Assembly: GCA_945865295.1 (NCBI GenBank)
Contig: CAMBDE010000001.1
Location: forward strand, 1-64,000
Length of the DNA: 64,000 nt
Reading direction: 5' to 3'
Origin: Chitinophaga pinensis
GTDB taxonomy: Bacteria > Bacteroidota > Bacteroidia > Chitinophagales > Chitinophagaceae
How positions within the stretch are numbered: the stretch's first letter is position 1; the number at the start of each line of letters is the position of its first letter. The notes beneath the pieces are model-generated. The model had not been told where the DNA came from and made no database searches. It was given only the letters and a program-made list of their open reading frames with translations. Below are positions 29,071 through 37,827 of the stretch, in pieces. The position numbers and the translations under genes were made by a program.

Positions 29071-31536
29071 ATGCAGGTTTTAAAATTTGGAGGAAGTTCA
29101 GTAGGTAAACCAGATGCCATCACAAAAGTGATTGCAATTGTAAAAAAGCTTGTACAAGCCAAGCCTGCTATTGTAGTGGTGTCGGCGATGAGTGGTGTAA
29201 CGGATCAGTTGATTTTACTTGCACAGAGTGCTTCACAGGGAAATGAAGCCTATAAGACAATCATTCAAAATTTAGAACAAAAACATTTAGATGCCGTACG
29301 TGCACTGTTGCCAATACAACAACAATCAGGTACATTGAGCATGGTCAAACAATTGATCAACGAAATTGAATCCAATTGCGAAGGTTTATTTATGCTTAGA
29401 GAATTGACTATGCGCATGCAGGATCGTTTAATTAGTTATGGAGAAATTTTATCTTCAAAAATTATTGCTGCAGCTTTTGAGGCTGAGGGCGTCGATCAGG
29501 TTTGGGTGGATTCAAGGGCATTGATTAAAACCAATAGTAAATATTTTAGTGCAGTAGTAGATAAAGCATTAACGAATCAAACCATTCAAGCTTATTTTGT
29601 ATCATCATCTAATCAACATGCATTGTATATCGCACCTGGCTTTATTGCATCAGATGCAGAAGGTAATACGACCACATTAGGAAGAGGTGGATCAGATTAT
29701 ACAGGAGCAATTTATGCCGCAGCATTAAAAGCATCGGTTTTAGAAATTTGGACGGACGTCAGTGGTATGATGACTGCAGATCCAAGAATGGTGCAAAATG
29801 CAAAAGAGATTCCAAAAATTTCTTACCAAGAAGCTATGGAGTTATCGCATTTTGGTGCTAAAATCATTTATCCGCCAACGATTCAACCAGTGATGTACGA
29901 AAATATTCCTGTGCGAATCAAAAATACTTTTGAGCCGGAGCATCCAGGCACTTTGATTGAAAACGAATCACCTAAAGATGATAATTTTATTCGTGGTATC
30001 TCTAGCATCAAAGACATTTGCTTATTAAGCTTAGAGGGCGCGGGTATGGTTGGTATTCCAGGCTTTTCAAAAAGATTGTTTGACGCCCTGGCGAAAAATA
30101 AAATTAATGTTATTTTAATTACGCAGAGTTCTTCGGAGCATTCTATCTGCGTTGGTGTGAATGTACAGGATACACATTTAGCAAAAATTGCTGTGGATGC
30201 AGAGTTTGAACAGGAGATTAATACACAAGTGGTAGAGCCATTAATTATAGAAAAGGATTTATCTATAATTGCATTGGTGGGAGAGCAAATGCGAAACCAT
30301 CCAGGTGTCAGTGGTAAAATGTTTGGAGTGCTGGGACGTAATGGGATCAATGTGCGCGCGATCGCACAGGGGTCATCAGAAAAAAACATAACGGCAGTGA
30401 TTGCATCACAAGATGTACGTAAGGCCATCAATGTATTGCATGAAGAATTTTTTGAAACATCTTATAAGCAAGTTAATGTGTATGTGGCTGGTGCAGGGAA
30501 TGTAGGGGGCAAGTTAATAGAACAAATTAAAAAACAGGTACCTTATTTGCAATCTACATTAAGACTACAAATTAAAATTGTTGGCATTGCCAATAGTAAA
30601 AAACAATTGATCAATTCAGAAGGTATAGATTTAAGTAATTGGAGAGCGCAATTGAGTGCTGCACCCAACGGTACCATCACAGATTATGTAGCTGCAATCC
30701 TAGATAATAATTTACGTAACTCAATTTTTGTAGATGTTACTGCCCATGCGACTGTTGCAGACACTTATGCGCAATTATTGAGCAAGGCAATATCGGTGGT
30801 GGCTTGTAATAAAATTGCATGTTCATCTCCTTATGTTCATTATGCTAAATTAAAAACATTAGCAAGAACTTATAGTGCAGCCTTTCTTTTTGAAACCAAT
30901 GTTGGTGCAAGTTTACCCATCATTGGCACATTAAATGATTTAATTCGTAGTGGAGATAAAGTCAATAAAATAGAAGCGGTATTGTCGGGCACATTGAATT
31001 TTGTATTTAACAATTATGATGGTACAACATCTTTTGCAAAGGTTGTAAAGCAAGCACAGGATGAAGGTTATACAGAGCCAGACCCTAGATTGGATTTAGG
31101 TGGAACAGACGTGATGCGAAAAGTGATGATCTTGGCGCGTGAAGCGGGACATCCATTAGAAATTGAAGACATAGCAAACGAATCATTCTTACCAGCAGCA
31201 TGCTTTAACGGATCAGTTGCAGATTTCTATATAGAAATGGAAAAGCAAGAAGCACATTTTAAAAAATTATATGATGCAGCCGAAGCGGCAGCATGTAAAT
31301 TAAAATTTGTAGCAAAGTTCGAAAGAGATGCAAATGGACAAGTTGCAGCAAAAGTGGGATTGCGACATATTCAGCCAAGTTCAGATTTTTATCATTTATA
31401 TGGGAAGGACAATTTAGTCTTATTCTATTCTGATCGATATCCTGAATTACCATTGGTGATTAAAGGCGCAGGCGCAGGTGCGGATGTAACAGCATCGGGT
31501 GTATTTGCAGATATTATTAGAGCAGCAAGGGTATAG
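29071..31536 (+). CDS. thrA: Bifunctional aspartokinase / homoserine dehydrogenase
   Basis: MQVLKFGGSSVGKPDAI (aspartokinase) fused to VYVAGAGNVGGKLIEQI ... GASLPIIGTLNDLIRSGDKVNKIEAVLSGTLNFVFN (HSD). Confidence 0.97.
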   Translation: MQVLKFGGSSVGKPDAITKVIAIVKKLVQAKPAIVVVSAMSGVTDQLILLAQSASQGNEAYKTIIQNLEQKHLDAVRALLPIQQQSGTLSMVKQLINEIESNCEGLFMLRELTMRMQDRLISYGEILSSKIIAAAFEAEGVDQVWVDSRALIKTNSKYFSAVVDKALTNQTIQAYFVSSSNQHALYIAPGFIASDAEGNTTTLGRGGSDYTGAIYAAALKASVLEIWTDVSGMMTADPRMVQNAKEIPKISYQEAMELSHFGAKIIYPPTIQPVMYENIPVRIKNTFEPEHPGTLIENESPKDDNFIRGISSIKDICLLSLEGAGMVGIPGFSKRLFDALAKNKINVILITQSSSEHSICVGVNVQDTHLAKIAVDAEFEQEINTQVVEPLIIEKDLSIIALVGEQMRNHPGVSGKMFGVLGRNGINVRAIAQGSSEKNITAVIASQDVRKAINVLHEEFFETSYKQVNVYVAGAGNVGGKLIEQIKKQVPYLQSTLRLQIKIVGIANSKKQLINSEGIDLSNWRAQLSAAPNGTITDYVAAILDNNLRNSIFVDVTAHATVADTYAQLLSKAISVVACNKIACSSPYVHYAKLKTLARTYSAAFLFETNVGASLPIIGTLNDLIRSGDKVNKIEAVLSGTLNFVFNNYDGTTSFAKVVKQAQDEGYTEPDPRLDLGGTDVMRKVMILAREAGHPLEIEDIANESFLPAACFNGSVADFYIEMEKQEAHFKKLYDAAEAAACKLKFVAKFERDANGQVAAKVGLRHIQPSSDFYHLYGKDNLVLFYSDRYPELPLVIKGAGAGADVTASGVFADIIRAARV

Positions 31537-31558
31537 CATTTTTAAAAAAAGGTATACA

Positions 31559-32578
31559 ATGTTTGAAATCAATCAATGGATAAAAATAAAGGCTCCGGCC
31601 ACTGTAGCCAATATGGTGTGCGGTTTTGATATATTGGGTTTTGCCGTAAACAATCCTTATGATGAAATGGAAATGCGAAGAGTAGAAAGTAGTATAAGCA
31701 CTTCCACTGAAACTGCTGCAAGTTCTATTGCTGCAGCGATTAAGATTATTAATATCGATGATTATAATTTACCAACCGATCCCGAAAAGAATGTTGCTGG
31801 TGTGGCCTTGATCGCATTGATTGAAGCCTACGAAGAACAAGTGCAATTAGGTCATCCAAAAGCAACTATACCCATTGGACAACTAGCTTTTGAAGTTAAA
31901 ATTAATAAATTAATCAAACCCGGTTCTGGTGTTGGATCCAGTGCAGCAAGTTCTGCAGGAGCGGTAGTAGGGGCAAATTATTTATTAGGGGACCTTTTTT
32001 CAAAAGACGATTTGGTTAGGTTTGCAATGCATGGAGAAAAATTGGCATCTGGTGTAAAACATGCAGACAATATTGCACCATGTATATTTGGTGGCGTGAC
32101 CTTGGTTAGAAGTATTTTTCCGCTAGAAGTGATTGCGCTTCCCTCGCCTATTTTACATGTAACTATTGTACATCCACAAATAGAAGTGAAGACCTCGGAT
32201 GCAAGAAGTATCTTAAAACAAAATATACAATTAAAAGACGCGATTAAGCAATGGGGGAACATAGCGGCCTTGGTAGCAGGTTTGATGAAAGAAGATTATG
32301 ATTTAATTGGTAGATCCTTGGAAGATGTAATTATTGAACCAGTTAGGTCTATTTTAATTCCAGGATTTGATGAACTGAAGTTAGCTTGTAAAGCAGCTGG
32401 TGCATTGGGAGGCGGCATATCAGGATCAGGCCCATCCATCTTTTTTTTAAGTAAGGAACAATCCACCGCTTTAGCAGTAGAGCAAGAAATGAAAAAATTA
32501 TATACCCGTATAGGTTTACCGCATCATACCTATGTGACTTCAATTAATGCTGCGGGTGTTGAAGTAAATCCATCCTAA
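31559..32578 (+). CDS. thrB: Homoserine kinase
   Basis: IKIKAPATVANMVCGFDILGFAV, KPGSGVGSSAASSAGAVVGAN; start set at 31559 to avoid overlap with thrA. Confidence 0.96.
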   Translation: MFEINQWIKIKAPATVANMVCGFDILGFAVNNPYDEMEMRRVESSISTSTETAASSIAAAIKIINIDDYNLPTDPEKNVAGVALIALIEAYEEQVQLGHPKATIPIGQLAFEVKINKLIKPGSGVGSSAASSAGAVVGANYLLGDLFSKDDLVRFAMHGEKLASGVKHADNIAPCIFGGVTLVRSIFPLEVIALPSPILHVTIVHPQIEVKTSDARSILKQNIQLKDAIKQWGNIAALVAGLMKEDYDLIGRSLEDVIIEPVRSILIPGFDELKLACKAAGALGGGISGSGPSIFFLSKEQSTALAVEQEMKKLYTRIGLPHHTYVTSINAAGVEVNPS

Positions 32579-33930
32579 TGCAATATTATAGTTTAGGAAA
32601 ACAATCACCGAATGTGGCTTTTAAAACTGCAGCAATAACTGGACAAGCGCCAGATAAGGGATTGTATTTTCCAACTTCGATACCGCAGTTGACTCCTGAA
32701 CAAATAGAAAGATTCAAAACCTTGGATAAAGCGAGTTTAGCATTCGAAGTGATGCGTCCCTATATTGGAGGCACAATAGACGATGTAAGCTTGCAAAAAA
32801 TATGTAAAGAGACCATTGATTTTGATTTTCCTTTAGTACCTATCACAAAAAATATCCAATCACTTGAATTATTTCATGGACCTACTCTAGCATTTAAGGA
32901 TGTAGGTGCAAGATTCATGAGTAGGTGTTTGGGCTATTTTGCAAATGCAGAAAAAAAAAGTAGTTACGATACAACGAAACTAGCAAGTGATTTAACAAGC
33001 TTACAAAATAGCAATACCATACTCGTAGCTACCTCTGGAGATACAGGTGGTGCAGTGGCCAATGGTTTTTTAGGTGTAGAAGGTGTACAGGTCATTATTT
33101 TGTATCCAAAAGGCAAAGTGAGTCTAATACAGGAATTACAATTGACTACCTGCGGACAAAATATTACTGCCTTAGAAGTTGACGGAAGTTTTGACGATTG
33201 CCAGGCGATCGTAAAAGAAGCTTTTATGGATGTGGACTTAAATGCAACTTTTCACTTAACTTCTGCTAATTCAATTAATGTAGCTAGGTGGTTGCCTCAG
33301 CAATTGTATTATTTTTTTTCATGGCAACAATGGGTGGCACAATATGGAGATAATACACCTATGCACATCGTAGTGCCTAGTGGCAACTTTGGAAATATTT
33401 GTGCAGGCATGATAGCAAAAGCAAGCGGCTTGCCATTGGGGCATTTGGTAGCAGCATGCAATGCCAATAATGTGGTAACAAGGTATTTGAAAACCGGAAA
33501 TTACGAAGTGAAAAAATCGGTAGAGACTATTTCAAATGCGATGGATGTAGGCAATCCAAGTAATTTTGTGCGTATCCTTGAAATCATGCAACATAATTTT
33601 GATCAATTAAAAAATGGCTTGAGTAGTTATAGCTATGACGATGAAGCCACTAAATCAGCCATCACAAGGGTTTACAATGATTATGGCTATATCTTAGATC
33701 CACACGGTGCAGTTGCATTTTTAGCAGCAGAAGCCTTGATTCAAGAAAAAGGATATGCCGTTATTTTAGAAACAGCACATCCTGTAAAATTTCCCGAAGT
33801 AGTTGAAGCGGCTATTGGAAAAAAATTAAATATTCCTGCATCTGTACAATACTTATTGGATAAACCTAAGCAATCCAAACCACTTGAAGCGAATTACGCA
33901 TCGTTTAAAAATTGGATGTTAGGTCAATAA
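32578..33930 (+). CDS. thrC: Threonine synthase
   Basis: MQYYSLGKQSPNVAFKTAAITGQAPDKGLYFP, LELFHGPTLAFKDVGARFMSR. Confidence 0.97.
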   Translation: MQYYSLGKQSPNVAFKTAAITGQAPDKGLYFPTSIPQLTPEQIERFKTLDKASLAFEVMRPYIGGTIDDVSLQKICKETIDFDFPLVPITKNIQSLELFHGPTLAFKDVGARFMSRCLGYFANAEKKSSYDTTKLASDLTSLQNSNTILVATSGDTGGAVANGFLGVEGVQVIILYPKGKVSLIQELQLTTCGQNITALEVDGSFDDCQAIVKEAFMDVDLNATFHLTSANSINVARWLPQQLYYFFSWQQWVAQYGDNTPMHIVVPSGNFGNICAGMIAKASGLPLGHLVAACNANNVVTRYLKTGNYEVKKSVETISNAMDVGNPSNFVRILEIMQHNFDQLKNGLSSYSYDDEATKSAITRVYNDYGYILDPHGAVAFLAAEALIQEKGYAVILETAHPVKFPEVVEAAIGKKLNIPASVQYLLDKPKQSKPLEANYASFKNWMLGQ

Positions 33931-33960
33931 AAAAGGCCTCTAAATTAGGAGCCTTTTTTA
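33929..33960 (+). terminator. Terminator after thrC
   Basis: AAAAAAGGCCTCTAAATTAGGAGCCTTTTTT stem-loop with T tract. Confidence 0.85.
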
Positions 33961-34006
33961 TTAGATGTATTGATTATAAAAAATTGAATATATTTTGAAT
34001 TTAGGT

Positions 34007-36424
34007 TTATTTTCCCTTCAAGTATTTATCCAACCAACGACCTTGCTCATACAATAAGTGCAATACATTTTCTTTTCCTCTGTATCCATGCGCTTCATAA
34101 GGTAAGTATACAAAACGCACTGTACCTCCATGACCTTTGATGGCTGCATATAAACGCTCACTATTGATTGGGAAAGTACCTGTGTTATCATCCATCTCAC
34201 CGTGCGTTAATAAAATAGGCGTCTTGATTTTATTAGCATGTGCAAAAGGACTCATGTCTAAATACAATTGAGGTGCTTGCCAGAAAGTTCTGTCTTCGTT
34301 TTGAAATCCAAAAGGCGTCAAGGTTCTGTTATAAGCCCCACTGCGCGCAATACCTGCTTTGAATAAATTACTATGCGCTAATACGTTCGCTGTCATGAAT
34401 GCACCATAACTATGTCCACCAATTCCAAATTTATTACGATCACTCACGCCCATGCCCACTAATTTATCAATTGCTGCATTTGCATTTAAAATTAATTGAT
34501 TAACAAAAACATCGTTTGGTTTCTTGTCAGGAGAAGTAGCTACAATCGGCATTTCTGCATTGTCTAAGATCGCATAACCTTGTGTCACATAAAAGACAGG
34601 AGAACCCCAACTTAATGTAGTAAACTTATGTTGGTTCCCTCTAATCTGACTTGCATCGGCAGCACTTGTAAATTCTCTAGGATAAGCCCAAAGTAAAGTA
34701 GGCAAAGGGCCATCTTTTTCTTTGTTATAGCCCTTAGGTAAATACAAGTCGCCTGTTAAATCTACACCGTCGGCTCTTTTATATTTAATTTTTTCTTTTG
34801 TTACCCCTTCCATGCTCGCATAAGGATTGCTAAAATTCGTCAATGAAACAGAAGTATTGGCTTGTAAGGCTTTTAAATAATAATTAGGCACTTCTTTTTC
34901 TGTTTCTCTACGCGTGATGATTTTTAAAGTAGCAGCATCTAATACATCTACTACATATTCAAAACAATCTTCTTTACTGCGCCAAACAATCTCGTTTGTT
35001 TTAGTATCTAAGTTGTAGATAGATAAATAAGGAAGATCTCCTTTATCAGAAGCACCAGTGGTGTTGTTCATTAACACACTACGAGCATTGTTCACTGTGG
35101 CAATGACATCTTTACCGAATTTATTTTTATGCGTAACAGGATTACCCAAATTGGTATAGGCGTCTGTTAAGCTTCTTTCATATAAAGTGGTTAAGCTATG
35201 TGCAGCGTGATTGTATATGCTGACTTTATAACGTTGTTTGGTTCTTAGCACTTCGGTCACTAAAGCGAGTGTTTCATCACCCCAGCTGATATTTGAAAAA
35301 CGTGTAGCTGTTTTAAATAATTCTTTAGGCGCTTCGTTAAATGGTGCAGTCATCGCCATCACGGCATCATGAAAAGGTATAGCTTTTTTAATCAATCCAC
35401 TATCTAAAGGCATCGCATACACAATGGTAGCCGCTTCGTCATCCTTCCACTCAAAACCACGAGGTGCATTTTGTACGTTGTCATAACCACTCGCAGTACC
35501 TTCTGCAGAAGGCAATTGCGCAATTGTTTTTACCAAGGCACCAGCCTTATCCAATACTTGCATAGAAGATGCAAAACCATAAGCTGTTACTAAATAAGAG
35601 AAAGGTTTATTTAAAGTACGTGTAAGGATATAATTTTTATCAGGAGAGATACTAAAGCTATTGGTCAATGCAGGTGCACCAATTTTAGTTTCCACGCCAT
35701 TTTTATTTTTAACCAATTGACTCTTCGCTAAAAACTCAAATACATATTCATCAAAAGGAGATTTGATCAAGTCTTGATAAGTGACACTAGGAGCCGCTTT
35801 GCCTAAGTTCTCTTGAATAGTTGGGCCTTTAGGTGTGATAGGTCTTTGAGCTAAAGCAGATGCGGTGTTCACATTCACTTTATACATTAGGGTAGCGTCA
35901 TCTAACCAAACTAAGCTTGCGCCTAAAATTAAATTAGCAGCAGTTTTATTTATTTTTTGACAAGTCAAAGATGATAAATCAATCACGTATACGTCTACCG
36001 CATTTGCAGACACATTGTAAAAAGCAATTTTATTTTCTGCAGGATTCCATGTTGGACTCAATGCAGCAATGGTTGCAGGCATGCCTTTAATTACTAAAGC
36101 TTTATTTGTAGCAATCACTTTAATGGTCATGCCCTTGATATAATTCTGACGGGTAGGCGAAAAATTGTTTGGATTTAAACGAAGACCAGCAATTTTAAAT
36201 TCAGCTTGCCCAAGCTCTTCTACTAAAGGATAAGAAGGACGCTCCATTACAAGCATATGTTTTGCATTTCCATCTACACTAATAGATGGTGTAGGCGCTG
36301 CTAACAATAAGTCAGCAATTTCTTTTGGTGGAACTTGATAAGCAGTTGCATCTTGTGCAAAACTATTGATGCTCAATAAGGCTAGCATTAAAAAGCCAGT
36401 AACAGATCCTATGATTTTTTTCAT
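34007..36424 (-). CDS. S9 family serine peptidase (prolyl oligopeptidase fold), exported
   Basis: MKKIIGSVTGFLMLALLSINSFAQ signal peptide; GIGGHSYGAFMTANVLAHS nucleophile, THGEMDDNTGTFPINSERLYAAIKGHG. Confidence 0.92.
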   Translation of the reverse strand: MKKIIGSVTGFLMLALLSINSFAQDATAYQVPPKEIADLLLAAPTPSISVDGNAKHMLVMERPSYPLVEELGQAEFKIAGLRLNPNNFSPTRQNYIKGMTIKVIATNKALVIKGMPATIAALSPTWNPAENKIAFYNVSANAVDVYVIDLSSLTCQKINKTAANLILGASLVWLDDATLMYKVNVNTASALAQRPITPKGPTIQENLGKAAPSVTYQDLIKSPFDEYVFEFLAKSQLVKNKNGVETKIGAPALTNSFSISPDKNYILTRTLNKPFSYLVTAYGFASSMQVLDKAGALVKTIAQLPSAEGTASGYDNVQNAPRGFEWKDDEAATIVYAMPLDSGLIKKAIPFHDAVMAMTAPFNEAPKELFKTATRFSNISWGDETLALVTEVLRTKQRYKVSIYNHAAHSLTTLYERSLTDAYTNLGNPVTHKNKFGKDVIATVNNARSVLMNNTTGASDKGDLPYLSIYNLDTKTNEIVWRSKEDCFEYVVDVLDAATLKIITRRETEKEVPNYYLKALQANTSVSLTNFSNPYASMEGVTKEKIKYKRADGVDLTGDLYLPKGYNKEKDGPLPTLLWAYPREFTSAADASQIRGNQHKFTTLSWGSPVFYVTQGYAILDNAEMPIVATSPDKKPNDVFVNQLILNANAAIDKLVGMGVSDRNKFGIGGHSYGAFMTANVLAHSNLFKAGIARSGAYNRTLTPFGFQNEDRTFWQAPQLYLDMSPFAHANKIKTPILLTHGEMDDNTGTFPINSERLYAAIKGHGGTVRFVYLPYEAHGYRGKENVLHLLYEQGRWLDKYLKGK

Positions 36425-36538
36425 ACAATTGATTTTACCTAAATTAAGATAAAAATCTACATCCAAGCATACCTTCTATCAAAAAATCTCCCAATTGATT
36501 CTTAAATAATCCACGCATTTGGGTTAAAAATAGGCGTT

Positions 36539-36569
36539 TAAAAAAACGGCCCCTAAAATAGGAGCCGTC
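36539..36569 (-). terminator. Terminator for the nitroreductase gene (minus strand)
   Basis: Minus-strand ACGGCTCCTATTTTAGGGGCCGTTTTTTT. Confidence 0.75.
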
Positions 36570-36631
36570 TCAATTCAAAAGTATAGTTAACAGCTGGTAA
36601 TATTTTTTAAATAACTGCTAGCTAGTTTTAA

Positions 36632-37261
36632 TTATTTTCTGATGATCAATTTTTCAGGTGCTCTTCTTACTTTCTTAGCCCCTGATAAATAATCATTTGC
36701 AGCATCTCTGTAACCTAAAGTCACGGCTACTGCACTGTGTAAGCCTAATGCTGTTAAACCTAATATTTCATCGACTGCGTCTGGCTTAAATCCTTCCATT
36801 GGTGTTGCATCAATCTCCTCAGCAGCAGCAGCAACCAATGCAAATCCTAAAGCAAGATAAGCTTGCTTGTCTGCCCATACTCTTGCTTGTTCAGGCGTCT
36901 TGTTTTTGAATGAACCATTAATGGCACCAGAAAAATCATTTAAAGTATCTACTGCTACACCTCTTTCCGCTGCAATTTCTTGCATGTACTCTGCTATTTC
37001 TTTCTCAGAAATAGTATTCCAAGCTGCAAAAACAATGACAGCCGACCCGTCCACCACTTGTGCTTGATTGTAAAATGCAGGAAGTAATTTTTTTCTTGTT
37101 TCTTCATCTTCTACTACAATAATAGAATAAGGCGTTAAACCAAAGCCACTAGGTGCTAAGCGAGTCGCTTCAATGATGGTATCTAATTTTTCTGCAGGAA
37201 TTTTAGTTCCGTTCATTTTCTTTACTGCGTAGCGCCATTTAAGGCTGTCTAATAAACTCAT
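36632..37261 (-). CDS. NAD(P)H-dependent oxidoreductase (nitroreductase family)
   Basis: SLKWRYAVKKMNGTKIPAEKLDTIIEATRLAPSGFGLTPYSIIVVED. Confidence 0.92.
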   Translation of the reverse strand: MSLLDSLKWRYAVKKMNGTKIPAEKLDTIIEATRLAPSGFGLTPYSIIVVEDEETRKKLLPAFYNQAQVVDGSAVIVFAAWNTISEKEIAEYMQEIAAERGVAVDTLNDFSGAINGSFKNKTPEQARVWADKQAYLALGFALVAAAAEEIDATPMEGFKPDAVDEILGLTALGLHSAVAVTLGYRDAANDYLSGAKKVRRAPEKLIIRK

Positions 37262-37376
37262 TGTATGTTGTTTTATATTTATTTCAATGTTTGAACATCA
37301 AAGTTAAACTAATTAAGTGATCCTGCCTAATAAACAATCGCAATATGAAATAGTTTAAAACGAGTAACTTTATCGT

Positions 37377-37724
37377 ATGCTATTTAATAAAACCTTTAAG
37401 CAGTTTCTTGCACTAGCTATGCTAGTGGTTTTTGCATTTAGCATCACGCCACAAAAATCGATTCACGATTTAGTTGCGGAACATATGGATCCAACCAGTT
37501 GTTCAGTGCATAAGGATTTGCCCATTGAGCAAATTGAAAACGCAGCACTGCATTGTAGTTTTGATTTTCAGTTAGCCACGACGCCTTTTGTGGACTACGA
37601 TTTTAGTATAGAAATTGCAATACCTATTGTAGCAAAAGCGCGTAATATAAATTATGCTGCAGCGCCTATTGAGCAATACGCTATCATCTCTGACTCTCGT
37701 GGTCCCCCATCTTTTATTTGTTAG
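37377..37724 (+). CDS. Small exported Cys/His-containing protein
   Basis: 115 aa, hydrophobic N-terminus, CSVHKDLPIEQIENAALHCSFD, C-terminal SRGPPSFIC; directly upstream of a TonB-dependent receptor. Confidence 0.65.
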   Translation: MLFNKTFKQFLALAMLVVFAFSITPQKSIHDLVAEHMDPTSCSVHKDLPIEQIENAALHCSFDFQLATTPFVDYDFSIEIAIPIVAKARNINYAAAPIEQYAIISDSRGPPSFIC

Positions 37725-37827
37725 AAATATAATTGACTTATGAGTAAGTTGATTACGTATGAATAGGCATCCCTCTATTTACGGATAGTAGATGCAGATT
37801 GTGTTTGAATAACAAATAATAATAGTC

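Noticed and set aside
29883-30431. 182-aa minus-strand ORF inside thrA
   Set aside because: Antisense to the conserved aspartokinase/ACT region of thrA; no family signature.
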